The notes: a model not told the origin generated them from the letters alone. 37,589 nucleotides of DNA from Planctomycetales bacterium 4572_13 (GCA_002084585.1 NBLM01000012.1:1-37589); one strand, 5' to 3'; shown: positions 24,563-31,993, counted from the first letter of the stretch. Numbers and translations are program-made.

Positions 24563-25039
24563 ATGAGCAATGACCTGATCCAATTGGCTCAAGAGGCGAT
24601 GCGGCTGGAGTATAATGTTAGTAAGCTGTATATGATTTTTCGCGATGCCTATCCGGATGACGCAGCGTTTTGGTGGCAGCTTGTGATTGAAGAAAGTAAC
24701 CATGCGGCACTCATCAAGAGCGGGTTGGAGTATTTTATGCCGTCAGAGATTTTCCCGGTTGAGATGCTGGCTTCGATGGAAGAGTTGCAGGGAGCCAATA
24801 AGGAATTAGAGTCTCTGCTTGAAAAATATGTGGCGGATACACCTTCGAGAGAGGCGGCGTTTAATGTGGCTTTGAAGATAGAGATGTCGGCGGGCGAGAT
24901 ACACTTCCAAAAAGCAATGGCCAAATCCACGGATTCAAAAGTGTTGGCGATCTTCCAGCGGCTCAATCAGGACGACAAAGACCACGCCAAACGAATCCGG
25001 GCATATATGAAGGAAAACCAAATCGCGATTCAGAGTTGA
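24563..25039 (+). CDS. ferritin-like (rubrerythrin-type) helical protein
   Basis: A 158-residue four-helix-type protein. ATG 24563 is preferred (AAAGG 5 bases upstream). Longer in-frame starts at 24491 (TTG), 24524 and 24545 exist, but this start gives an N-terminus that aligns with the paralogue at 13089-13577. Possible di-iron ligands are RLEYNVSKLY, FWWQLVIEESNHA (ExxH), ALKIEMSAGEIHF (ExxH) and DDKDHAKRIRAY. No rubredoxin domain is present. A stub of a third copy lies 200 bases upstream, showing that this family is duplicating locally. Likely roles are iron or peroxide handling, by fold analogy only. Confidence 0.68.
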   Translation: MSNDLIQLAQEAMRLEYNVSKLYMIFRDAYPDDAAFWWQLVIEESNHAALIKSGLEYFMPSEIFPVEMLASMEELQGANKELESLLEKYVADTPSREAAFNVALKIEMSAGEIHFQKAMAKSTDSKVLAIFQRLNQDDKDHAKRIRAYMKENQIAIQS

Positions 25040-25049
25040 AGCGGGCAAC

Positions 25050-25574
25050 CTATGGGCTGTTAGGATCGGCGGCAATCCGCTCCAGACGCTGTTGGAAATT
25101 ATCGATGTTCCTCTCGACATTATACCTTGCCATGGTAGCCGACATAGCGCTTAGATTTACAAGACATTCCAATACCCGAAGATTTTTTTCACGCTTGGAT
25201 GAGTCAAGATAAGATTTTGGTTTTTCATATGGGACGACAAATGGACTCGTGGCTTCAGGGAAACGCTTCTCCGAAGGTAACGGATAGGGTCCCATAGGAG
25301 ATATTGGTATGGGTTCCAGCCCGCGTTCGGTTTCAATCAGAGTCAGACAATTCTCCAGGTGACGCTTCAACCAACCCATTGCATATGACGAATCAGTGCA
25401 GATTTGATTTTGTCGTTCAATGGCCTCGGTCAGATCCATGACATAGACCTCGGGTGCGATATGCTGAGGAACTCTGTCGATGACCAATGTGTTGACCTTG
25501 TACATCAGGACCATCAGAGCGATGACAAACAGGGCCATTACGGTGATGAGCAGGTCTTTTGATTTTATCTTCAT
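25050..25574 (-). CDS. membrane-anchored hypothetical protein
   Basis: A 174-residue protein with a short basic N-terminus and one membrane helix at about residues 8-26 (LLITVMALFVIALMVLMYKV), then a mostly helical, polar periplasmic part. Two internal stretches may form coiled coils (VYVMDLTEAIERQNQI; ARYNVERNIDNFQQRLERIA), separated by a proline-rich linker (LEPIPISPMGPYPLP). AAGGGAG lies about 9 bases before the ATG. No domain is recognised. It lies 54 bases downstream of the MEMO1 gene on the same strand and could be co-transcribed. The stop is only 10 bases from the end of the convergent ferritin-like gene. Confidence 0.65.
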   Translation of the reverse strand: MKIKSKDLLITVMALFVIALMVLMYKVNTLVIDRVPQHIAPEVYVMDLTEAIERQNQICTDSSYAMGWLKRHLENCLTLIETERGLEPIPISPMGPYPLPSEKRFPEATSPFVVPYEKPKSYLDSSKREKNLRVLECLVNLSAMSATMARYNVERNIDNFQQRLERIAADPNSP

Positions 25575-25628
25575 ACTTATGACTCCCTTCTAAGTGAAAT
25601 ATTCGTCAGCTGGAAGCTGGCGCTACAA

Positions 25629-26501
25629 TTAGAATACAATGGATGCGTAGCCAACGGATTCTTCGCTGGTTTCGTTGAACTTTGCTTTCATGATGTCATT
25701 GCTGGTGGTGTGTCCGAGGAGGATGCCGCGGTCGCGGCCGATGGCTTTCACCGCTGCGACGAGAGTTGCCACTGCTGCCGGGCCGCAGGCGTTATTTTTA
25801 TCGAGGGCCGATTTGAGCAATTGCTCGGCATCCATTTTCAGGGCCAGATCGATAAACTCCATATCATTGACTTCCCGTGCCCACTTCAGCGCGGCCGCTC
25901 CTGTTCCTTCCGGGCAAAAGCCATAACGAGGACCGTAGTGGGTCAGGTCGGTCGAGGCGATGCAGACGATTTTTTTGTCCGTTTGTGCGCTGATCAATTC
26001 ACCAACACGCATCCCGAAATCGGGGTCAAAATCGGCGACTGGAATGAGAATGGGTACGATTTGGGCATTGCCAAACAGGTGCTGGATGAACGGCACCTGC
26101 ACTTCGATACTGTGTTCGCCGTGATGAGCTTCCGTCTCGGCAGTCGCCCCGGCGGTAACAATCCGGGCGGCCAGTTCGCTGTCAATCGCGACATTGCCCA
26201 GCGGAGTCCGCCAACCCTCACTGTCATCGACAACCGCTCCACCGCCGAAATATCGATGTGCGGCGCCAAAGATGATAAAGGTATCCACCTCTTTGTTGAC
26301 CTGCTGAATCGCCTTGAACGCCATAGCCGCCAGTTCGCCGCTGAACACCCAACCGGCGTGTGGGACAATCGCCGCGACGATGGGGTCGGGTAGCTCGATC
26401 GTCAAATCGCGGGCGGGCAGGCATTCGTCGATCTCGGCGAGGCATTCGGCCTGTGTGCCGCCATAAAACTGACCCGCAACGGCTGGTTTTCGGACGCTCA
26501 T
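25629..26501 (-). CDS. MEMO1 family protein (AmmeMemoRadiSam system protein B)
   Basis: A 290-residue protein of the MEMO1/extradiol-dioxygenase-like fold. Visible motifs are RKPAVAGQFYGG at the start, PHAGWVFSGELAAMAF, FGAAHRYFGGGA, EHSIEVQVPFIQHLFG and STDLTHYGPRYGF, carrying the conserved His residues and Cys/Asp that bind metal in this family. GGAGG lies about 6 bases before the ATG. In many bacteria it accompanies an AMMECR1-domain protein and a radical SAM enzyme; neither is adjacent here (the radical SAM gene at 21998 lacks that context). Function remains unsettled; recent work on the family points to metal-dependent chemistry. Confidence 0.88.
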   Translation of the reverse strand: MSVRKPAVAGQFYGGTQAECLAEIDECLPARDLTIELPDPIVAAIVPHAGWVFSGELAAMAFKAIQQVNKEVDTFIIFGAAHRYFGGGAVVDDSEGWRTPLGNVAIDSELAARIVTAGATAETEAHHGEHSIEVQVPFIQHLFGNAQIVPILIPVADFDPDFGMRVGELISAQTDKKIVCIASTDLTHYGPRYGFCPEGTGAAALKWAREVNDMEFIDLALKMDAEQLLKSALDKNNACGPAAVATLVAAVKAIGRDRGILLGHTTSNDIMKAKFNETSEESVGYASIVF

Positions 26502-26556
26502 GACAGACCTCCATTTTTGCCTTGGAAATAACCTATTGACCCAGTATAGTATTAGC

Positions 26557-26606
26557 GTGGCGCGGGCTTCGGAACCCGTGAATCACGGCCAGGATGGCCG
26601 TGCCAC
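26557..26606. repeat. three-way-junction palindromic element
   Basis: Outer arms GTGGC (26557-26561) and GCCAC (26602-26606) enclose a CGGG-CTTCGGAA-CCCG hairpin and a 7-bp CACGGCC-AGGAT-GGCCGTG hairpin (26584-26602). The layout is like the element at 8490-8542 and resembles GGCACGG...CCGTGCC repeats that I recall from planctomycete genomes. It lies between the divergent MEMO1 and purE genes. Confidence 0.7.
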
Positions 26607-26641
26607 AAGTGACATTATACAAAACAGATAAGGGAAATACA

Positions 26642-27148
26642 ATGGCGAAACAAACTCAATCACCGGTGGCGGTTTTAATGGGTTCAGACAGCGATCTGCC
26701 CACAATGGAAGCGTGTATCAAGCAATTGAAGGATTTCGGAATCGAGCCGGTCGTGCGGGTTTTGTCGGCACATCGGACGCCTGCGGCGGCGTGTGAGTTT
26801 GCGACGAATGCGGCCGGTAACGGGGTGAAGGTGATTGTCGCCGCGGCGGGGATGGCGGCACATCTGGCCGGAGCGATGGCGGCCCATTCGCAATTGCCGA
26901 TTGTCGGGGTGCCGATGCAGGCCAAAGAAGGCCTGTGTGGATTGGACGCGCTGCTAAGTACCGTGCAGATGCCTCCGGGAATGCCGGTCGGGACGATGGC
27001 GATTGGTAAAACCGGTGCGAAAAATGCGGCGGTGTTCGCGTTGCAGATATTGGCATTGAGCGATGCGGCGATGGCAAAGACCCTAACGGATTTTCGCAAA
27101 GCCCAAACCGAAAAGGCGCTGAAAAAAGATGCTGAACTGAACCGCTAA
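26642..27148 (+). CDS. purE: N5-carboxyaminoimidazole ribonucleotide mutase
   Basis: A 168-residue class I PurE that converts N5-CAIR to CAIR in purine synthesis. The motifs are MGSDSDLPTM (phosphate binding), SAHRTP (catalytic His), AAAGMAAHLAGAMAAHSQLP and VGVPMQ, all conserved. ATG 26642 is chosen over an in-frame ATG at 26594 because AAGGGA precedes it and the upstream codons run into the repeat element. Length is typical (about 165). No purK lies next to it. It is a lone plus-strand gene bracketed by palindromic elements at 26557-26606 and 27150-27262. Confidence 0.95.
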   Translation: MAKQTQSPVAVLMGSDSDLPTMEACIKQLKDFGIEPVVRVLSAHRTPAAACEFATNAAGNGVKVIVAAAGMAAHLAGAMAAHSQLPIVGVPMQAKEGLCGLDALLSTVQMPPGMPVGTMAIGKTGAKNAAVFALQILALSDAAMAKTLTDFRKAQTEKALKKDAELNR

Positions 27149-27149
27149 A

Positions 27150-27262
27150 CAAAAGCGGCAGGAGCGCAAGCTCCCCGATGGGATTACGAAAACGCAGGCG
27201 CACCTCTAAAACGCAATCGGGCTTACTTGCGCCGCCGCGCTGTTGCGGGCGAGATGCCCGCG
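27150..27262. repeat. composite palindromic element
   Basis: Begins AAAAGCGGCAGGAGCGCAAG, with hairpin GGAGC-GCAA-GCTCC (27161-27174) followed by CCCGATGG, and ends in hairpin GCGGGC-GAGAT-GCCCGC (27245-27261). The first about 50 bases share order and words with the two elements inside queG (AAAAGCGG, GNRA-loop hairpin, CCCGATGG, then an AAAAC/GCGC stretch). It sits directly after purE. Confidence 0.65.
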
Positions 27263-27271
27263 TTCCCAGTG

Positions 27272-27481
27272 TTATTCTAATTGAAAGACTTCCTCAACCT
27301 GTTTACCGAAGGCGAGGGCGATTTTTATGGCCAGCGGCAAGCTGGGTGCATACCGGCCCTGCTCGGTGGCGATGATCGTCTGGCGTGTGACGCCGACTTT
27401 GTCCGCCAACTGCTGCTGGGTCATCTCGCCGGAGTCAAACCGCAGCCGCCGGATCGTGTTGGTTAGTTGACCCTTACTCAT
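27272..27481 (-). CDS. small Xre-type HTH regulator
   Basis: A 69-residue protein. ATG 27479-27481 ([15 protein letters not shown]) is the true start; a longer frame upstream lies inside the neighbouring gene. The helix-turn-helix is [26 protein letters not shown], followed by [22 protein letters not shown], the pattern of the minimal YozG/YgzD-like Xre regulators. It is the last gene of a four-gene operon and overlaps the preceding membrane protein gene by 8 bases (GATGAGTAA). Autorepression through the inverted repeat at 29081-29098 is inferred. Confidence 0.88.
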   Translation of the reverse strand: MSKGQLTNTIRRLRFDSGEMTQQQLADKVGVTRQTIIATEQGRYAPSLPLAIKIALAFGKQVEEVFQLE

Positions 27482-27896
27482 CGCGGCCTCCGTGGCCGTA
27501 CTGGATGATGACGGCGGTGGACCAGATGATTCTGAATGTAATCGCCGCGGTGAAAAGTAGCCAGCCAAGATACATTACATGAATGCTGCCGTTGCCGATG
27601 ACTAACACCGGTATCAGGCAACCCGCGGCGAAGATGTAAAACAAACCCATGAAGGAAATTTTTGTCGCACGATTCATGATTTTTTCATCGCGCTCGTCAA
27701 ACGCAATTTCTCCGGCCTTCAGCGGGAAAAAGACTTTAAAAAGGTGAACCAGAACAAGCGGTGCCAAAGGAATCAGGATGCTGAATTCGTTGCCCCGCCA
27801 ATAGGTAAAGATGATCCAGGCCGAAACGCCCGCAAAAACAATCGCCGCCAAAATCACGATTAACTGATACCAAGCATATTTTAAGACTCGATTCAT
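27474..27896 (-). CDS. DERD-motif membrane protein (DUF2178-like), third copy
   Basis: A 140-residue protein with four membrane helices, in two pairs. The pairs are separated by a cytoplasmic segment containing [19 protein letters not shown]; the helices include [19 protein letters not shown] and [20 protein letters not shown]. The DERD/DERE motif and the helix-loop-helix order are shared with the two preceding genes, so the three are paralogues. Small four-helix proteins of this sort, paired with a minimal Xre regulator, are widespread in bacteria and archaea, but their function is unknown to me. ATG overlaps the previous stop (ATGA), and the SD sits inside the upstream gene's last codons. 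Confidence 0.75.
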   Translation of the reverse strand: MNRVLKYAWYQLIVILAAIVFAGVSAWIIFTYWRGNEFSILIPLAPLVLVHLFKVFFPLKAGEIAFDERDEKIMNRATKISFMGLFYIFAAGCLIPVLVIGNGSIHVMYLGWLLFTAAITFRIIWSTAVIIQYGHGGRDE

Positions 27897-28585
27897 GCGG
27901 GGCCTCCTTCGGTTTGTTTGTCATCTTGTTTTGCGTGGTGCATCAGGAAAATGAACTGAACTGTTCCCGCGAGAAACAGGCCGGAAAACAGTGCTAACGG
28001 TAAGGTCCATACCGGTATCATGCCGCGGCCGCCAATAAGATTAAAAGCTGTTACCATAGCAAGAACCGCATAGGCCATAAAACAATTATTGCCCCAATGA
28101 ATCGCCCGTTGAATCAGGTAGAATTCCCGTTCATCAAAGAGAGGAGGATTTCGTTTCTCCTGTTCTTTGAAGACCCCAAAAGCCGCTAACGCAACCATCA
28201 CACAAACGGGACAAAGCCCGAAGAGCAAATACTTCACGCCGCTCATATTTGCATAGGTCGCGAACCCAAAAAACGACAGGCCCACAACTGACATCGCACA
28301 AAGAGCCAAAAAATCCTCCCGTGCTTTTTTTCTCAATTGATTTATCTGGCTATCCTGCCTTGTATTGAATTTCTGTTTACTTCGCCTGGACATAATGTGC
28401 AGACTAATCACCGCTCCAATTCCGCCGCCGCCAGCCATTGTCATCAAGGTAATTAAATGGGTCCATATATCGTGAGGAAAATCATCGGCCTTTCGAGAAA
28501 GAGGTATCATCGCAAAACCACACAGGATGATCGCCACGCTAACAGCAATAACAATGCGTTGCTTTTTGCCTTTTATGAAATTCAT
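27893..28585 (-). CDS. DERD-motif membrane protein, second copy (longer)
   Basis: A 230-residue protein with six apparent membrane helices. The extra N-terminal pair surrounds KADDFPHDIWTHLITLMTMA. The motif LFDEREFYLIQRAIHWGN lies in the second half and corresponds to the DERD segment of its neighbours. The C-terminus is QTEGGPA, matching QIEGGPA of the upstream gene, because the same bases serve as the SD for the next gene. It starts by ATGA overlap with the previous stop. Function is unknown; clustering with a small Xre regulator suggests a regulated membrane stress or transport module, which is inference. Confidence 0.72.
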   Translation of the reverse strand: MNFIKGKKQRIVIAVSVAIILCGFAMIPLSRKADDFPHDIWTHLITLMTMAGGGGIGAVISLHIMSRRSKQKFNTRQDSQINQLRKKAREDFLALCAMSVVGLSFFGFATYANMSGVKYLLFGLCPVCVMVALAAFGVFKEQEKRNPPLFDEREFYLIQRAIHWGNNCFMAYAVLAMVTAFNLIGGRGMIPVWTLPLALFSGLFLAGTVQFIFLMHHAKQDDKQTEGGPA

Positions 28586-29031
28586 GCGGGGCCTCCTTCG
28601 ATTTGTTTATTGTCTTTGCCGTAGAGGACGAGGATTGTTAGAGCGTGTGTGAAAAACGCGGTGATGCCTGCGGCCATAAATAATTGCGGCAGAAGATGAA
28701 TAGAAATTGTTTCTATATTTTGGTGACGATAATATTCCCAGATTCCCATGCACAGAAGCCCGAAGACTCCATACGAAATGGCGAATCCTGCGCGAGCGGC
28801 TTTTAAGTTAATGAGCTGGTCCCGCTCGTCGGCCTGTATCGGGCCGGGGTCTTTTTTGAAAATGAGCGGTGCTAATCCACCAAACCCGGCGATACCCATA
28901 AAGCTCCATCCGGCCCATGCTCTGGGAAAGCCGATCTTAAAATAAAGAATGGTGATGGCCATTGCACTCAGGATCAATGCTGTGCCTATGCATATCACCA
29001 TCATCCACGACATTTTCTGCATACGGTTCAT
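28582..29031 (-). CDS. DERD-motif membrane protein, first copy
   Basis: A 149-residue protein (ATG 29029-29031; an upstream in-frame ATG at 29076 is not favoured). Four membrane helices are visible (MVICIGTALILSAMAITILYF; WAGWSFMGIAGFGGLAPLIF; AISYGVFGLLCMGIWEYY; LFMAAGITAFFTHALTILVL) and the motif GPIQADERDQLINLKAARAG. The DERD loop joins the second and third helices, as in its paralogues downstream. It is the promoter-proximal gene of the operon. Its C-terminus (KQIEGGPA) is read from codons that also contain the AAGGAGG ribosome binding site for the next ATG. Function is unknown. Confidence 0.75.
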   Translation of the reverse strand: MNRMQKMSWMMVICIGTALILSAMAITILYFKIGFPRAWAGWSFMGIAGFGGLAPLIFKKDPGPIQADERDQLINLKAARAGFAISYGVFGLLCMGIWEYYRHQNIETISIHLLPQLFMAAGITAFFTHALTILVLYGKDNKQIEGGPA

Positions 29032-29078
29032 TATTCTGCCCTTTCCAAATACAAGCTCACATATATCCAACGACACTC

Positions 29079-29107
29079 AATGTATGGTAATTCGTACATA
29101 ATGTCAA
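29079..29107 (-). promoter_or_regulatory. promoter of the DERD/Xre operon
   Basis: On the minus strand, TTGACA (plus 29102-29107), a 17-base spacer and TACATT (plus 29079-29084). The -10 box lies about 48 bases from the first ATG. Confidence 0.65.
29081..29098. promoter_or_regulatory. candidate Xre operator
   Basis: TGTATG-GTAATT-CGTACA, an inverted repeat with one mismatch (TGTAyG arms). It covers the promoter spacer and part of the -10 box, a classic place for autorepression by the operon's own small HTH protein. Confidence 0.5.
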
Positions 29108-29349
29108 GTTTACTTTACATATTTTTCCTTTTTTTTATCGATCATACATTTCTTTGCCGGGCCGATACCTGCGGACGACCTCATTGCCCCTTTATTTCAT
29201 AACTCATGACAATATCAGCGGTTACATAACAATCAAGCCACCCCTCACCACGAGCCGCAAGTCGGTTGACAGAATCGCTTATGAGTCATTCTTGTTTCAG
29301 GTATAGTTAGATTGATTTTGTCGGGTTTATTAAATTATTTAAGATTTTG

Positions 29350-29378
29350 TTGACTTTGGCGGATATACAGGTTACAGT
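29350..29378 (+). promoter_or_regulatory. likely promoter of the ilvBNC operon
   Basis: TTGACT (29350-29355), 17-base spacer, TACAGT (29373-29378). It would give an untranslated leader of about 345 bases before ilvB. Another TTGACA at 29266 has no matching -10, and a TATAGT at 29302 has only a poor -35 box. Confidence 0.5.
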
Positions 29379-29464
29379 AGCGCTCTGGTGCGAGGCGTGT
29401 AACCATCACGCTTTCGCGACCTGGGACACACGAGAAGATTGTGGTTTGAGTATTGCAGATTGGG

Positions 29465-29548
29465 GCATCGTATCCCGATGCGGTCGGCCCGGATAGCTCG
29501 GTGCTATCGGAAACGGCCCATCGATAACCGCCCCGGAGACCCTGCGGG
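29465..29548 (+). other. structured ilvB leader RNA region
   Basis: Nested complementary segments: hairpin GCATCG/CGATGC (29465-29481). An outer stem GCGGT (29480-29484) with ACCGC (29527-29531) encloses GGCC/GGCC and GATAGC-TCGGT-GCTATC (29492-29508). A small CCC/GGG hairpin lies at 29540-29548. No T-box (no GGUGGNACCGCG-like element) or known riboswitch was recognised. The rest of the 29108-29584 gap shows no gene. Confidence 0.5.
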
Positions 29549-29584
29549 TACTGGAATAACGAAATGTTGAACAGGACAGGAGAC

Positions 29585-29734
29585 ATGCTTATGAGTGTGC
29601 AATTCGTGTTGCGGGCGATGCCTGCGCAACCCCGTTTTTTAATCAACTCTACAACGGATACAGCTGTCGGTGCGTCTATTGCATACGACAGAACACAATC
29701 CGAAAAAATGACTTCTACAGGAGTAAACCAATGA
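29585..29734 (+). CDS. leader ORF overlapping the ilvB start
   Basis: A 49-codon frame beginning MLMSVQFVLRAMPAQPRFLI and ending GVNQ, with its TGA overlapping the ilvB ATG (ATGA), so ribosomes finishing it could re-initiate on ilvB. AGGA lies 8 bases before ATG 29585; alternatively AGGAG lies 8 bases before the in-frame ATG at 29591. A terminator-like hairpin lies inside it (29608-29640). Leu, Ile and Val codons are present (VQFVLR, FLI, AVG, ASIA) but are not run together as in ivbL, so a classical attenuation peptide is uncertain. It could be a chance frame, but the start, SD and exact ATGA junction favour translation. Confidence 0.5.
   Translation: MLMSVQFVLRAMPAQPRFLINSTTDTAVGASIAYDRTQSEKMTSTGVNQ
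29608..29640 (+). terminator. attenuator-like hairpin in the ilvB leader
   Basis: GTTGCG pairs with CGCAAC (29608-29613 with 29625-29630), with an inner GGC-GAT-GCC stem and a 2-base bulge, followed after CCCG by six T (29635-29640). The four bases between stem and T-run make it a slightly imperfect terminator. Its position within the leader ORF suggests attenuation. Confidence 0.45.
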
Positions 29735-31446
29735 GCAAAAATAAATCCCAACCAGACAGCACCGTGTGCAAGCCCGGGTCGCAGGTTATTGTTGATATGC
29801 TGATCGAACAGGGCGTGGAGGTTATATTCGGGTATTTGGGCGGCGTGGTTTTGCCGCTGTTTGATAAATTGTATGATGCGCCTATCAAATTCATCATCCC
29901 CCGCCACGAACAGGGCGGCTGCCACATGGCCGACGCCTATGCCCGCGCCACGGGTAAAACCGGCGTGGTCATTGCCACCTCCGGTCCCGGCGCTACCAAC
30001 CTCGTAACCGGCTTGGCGACCGCGATGATGGATTCGGTGCCGCTGGTTGCGATCACCGGCCAGGTACGGACCTCACTGATCGGCAACGATGCTTTCCAGG
30101 AAGCGGACACCACGGGCATTACCCGTCCGGTCACAAAACATAATGTCATTGTCAAGGATCCCAATGATCTGGCTCAAACGATTCGCGAGGCATTCTACAT
30201 TGCCCAAGCCGGTCGTCCGGGGCCAGTCCTGATCGATATGCCGGTCGATATGCAGTTGGCCGAGTGTCCGATCCCGCCGAAAGCTAAAATTGAACTTCCC
30301 GGTTTCCGAATTCAATACAAAGGCCACGCCCGCCAGATCGCCGCAGCGGCGACGGCCATCAATGCGTCTAAAAAACCGGTACTTTATGTCGGTGGCGGCT
30401 GCATTATCTCCGGTGCCTCCGAAGCATTACGAGCCGTTGCCAAAAAGGCCAACATCCCCGTAACGACCACGCTGATGGCAATGGGGGCCTATGACCAGAA
30501 TCGTCCCGAATCACTGGATATGCTGGGAATGCACGGTTCGGCCTATGCGAACTATGCGGTTCAGCAGTCCGATCTGCTGATTTCCGTCGGCGCCCGCTTC
30601 GAGGATCGGGTAACGGGCAATCTGGAAACATTTGCCCCGCACGCGAAGATTGTTCATATTGATCTGGACCCGTCGAATATCGGCAAGAATCTCCATGTTG
30701 ATATTCCGGTTGTTGGCGATGCTCGGGAAGTTCTCGAACAGATGCTTGAGGCGTTGGAATACAAACCCCGCAAGGAATGGTTTGAGCAGATCGCTGCTTG
30801 GAAAGCCAGCCATCCGTTTACCTATGACAAAAACGCGGATGTCGTCAAGCCCCAGTATGTGATCGAGGAAGTGTGTCGGCAGACCGGCGGCGATGCGATT
30901 ATTACCACCGGCGTCGGGCAGCACCAGATGTGGGCGGCCCAGTTCTACAAATACAGCCAGCCCCGTCAGTTCATTACTTCCGGCGGGCTTGGCACGATGG
31001 GCTTCGGCGTGCCATCCGCGATCGGTGCGCAAATTGCCTGCCCGGACAGAGTCGTCATCGGGATTGATGGTGACAGCAGCTTTAATATGACGCTGACCGA
31101 GCTTTCGACGGCGGTAATGTATGACCTGCCGATTAAGATCGTGTTAATTAACAACGGCTTTATGGGAATGGTGCGTCAGTGGCAGGAGTTGTTTTACGGC
31201 CGCCGCTACTCGCAAAGTTCACTGAAAAACCCGGACTTCGCAAAGGTCGCCGAGGCATTGGGCTGTGTGGGAATAACGGTGGACAAAAAAGATCAGGTTG
31301 CTGGTGCGATTGAAAAAATGCTAAAACAAACCAAGCCCTGTGTGGTCGATTTCCGGGTGGACCCCGAAGAGAATGTCTGGCCAATGGTTCCGGCAGGGAA
31401 ATCGCTGCACGAAATGGACGGACTCGATATTTTTGAAATGGCATAG
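29731..31446 (+). CDS. ilvB: acetolactate synthase large (catalytic) subunit
   Basis: A 571-residue thiamine-diphosphate enzyme that condenses pyruvate to acetolactate (valine, leucine) or with 2-oxobutyrate (isoleucine). The activating Glu region is YLGGVVLPLFDKLYD and RHEQGGCHMADAYARATG. Also present are ATSGPGATNLVTGLATAMMDS, VPLVAITGQV and the ThDP/Mg2+ motif IGIDGDSSFNMTLTELSTA, followed by NNGFMGMVRQWQ. Herbicide-sensitive-type residues are as in bacterial AHAS. AGGAG is 7 bases before the ATG. The start overlaps the leader ORF. ilvN and ilvC follow in the same direction with 27 and 25 base gaps. Confidence 0.97.
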   Translation: MSKNKSQPDSTVCKPGSQVIVDMLIEQGVEVIFGYLGGVVLPLFDKLYDAPIKFIIPRHEQGGCHMADAYARATGKTGVVIATSGPGATNLVTGLATAMMDSVPLVAITGQVRTSLIGNDAFQEADTTGITRPVTKHNVIVKDPNDLAQTIREAFYIAQAGRPGPVLIDMPVDMQLAECPIPPKAKIELPGFRIQYKGHARQIAAAATAINASKKPVLYVGGGCIISGASEALRAVAKKANIPVTTTLMAMGAYDQNRPESLDMLGMHGSAYANYAVQQSDLLISVGARFEDRVTGNLETFAPHAKIVHIDLDPSNIGKNLHVDIPVVGDAREVLEQMLEALEYKPRKEWFEQIAAWKASHPFTYDKNADVVKPQYVIEEVCRQTGGDAIITTGVGQHQMWAAQFYKYSQPRQFITSGGLGTMGFGVPSAIGAQIACPDRVVIGIDGDSSFNMTLTELSTAVMYDLPIKIVLINNGFMGMVRQWQELFYGRRYSQSSLKNPDFAKVAEALGCVGITVDKKDQVAGAIEKMLKQTKPCVVDFRVDPEENVWPMVPAGKSLHEMDGLDIFEMA

Positions 31447-31473
31447 GATCACATTAAAAATTCGGAGAATACA

Positions 31474-31968
31474 ATGAAGCATATATTGAGTACATTAGTC
31501 TTGAATAAGCCGGGTGTTTTGGCCAATGTAGCCGGGATGTTTGCCGCCCGCGCCTTTAATATCGATTCGCTGGCGGTCGGCCGCACCGATGATCCGACGC
31601 TGAGCCGAATGACGATCGTGATTGTCGGCGATGATAAGGTCGTTGAGCAGGTTCGCAAGCAGCTTGTCAAGATCGTTGAGGTGGTCAAGGTCCAGGATTT
31701 TGTCGGCCAGGATGTCGTCGCCCGCGATCTGATGCTGGTCAGTGTGGCGTGCAACCCGGAAAAACGCCCTGAAATACTGGCCCTGATCGAGATGTTCGGC
31801 GGAAAAGTTGTGGACATCGGCCCAAAATTCATTATGGTGGAGGTCGCAGGCCCGGAAAACAAGATTGAGGCGTTTATCGATCTGTGCCGGCCCTATGGCG
31901 TTAAAAGTATTGTCCGCACGGGTACGGTCGCAATGGCCCGGCAGACACGAACGAAAACAGAAGAATAA
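31474..31968 (+). CDS. ilvN: acetolactate synthase small (regulatory) subunit
   Basis: A 164-residue protein with the ACT domain at the N-terminus (HILSTLVLNKPGVLANVAGM; FAARAFNIDSLAVGRTDDP). Its second half, a distinct domain, carries PEKRPEILALIEMFGGKVVD and SIVRTGTVAMAR. It binds the IlvB subunit and confers valine feedback inhibition; the conserved N in AFNIDSL and G in KPGVL are present. CGGAG lies about 8 bases before the ATG. Length matches IlvN/IlvH (about 160). Confidence 0.96.
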   Translation: MKHILSTLVLNKPGVLANVAGMFAARAFNIDSLAVGRTDDPTLSRMTIVIVGDDKVVEQVRKQLVKIVEVVKVQDFVGQDVVARDLMLVSVACNPEKRPEILALIEMFGGKVVDIGPKFIMVEVAGPENKIEAFIDLCRPYGVKSIVRTGTVAMARQTRTKTEE

Positions 31969-31993
31969 ATCCTATCGTCAGGAGAACAGAACA

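Noticed and set aside
29385-29730. T-box or known branched-chain riboswitch in the ilvB leader
   Set aside because: No specifier-loop/antiterminator consensus could be found, so only generic structure is claimed.
29335-29925. Minus-strand frame across the ilvB leader
   Set aside because: Overlaps the ilvB start and promoter; no recognisable domain and no RBS.
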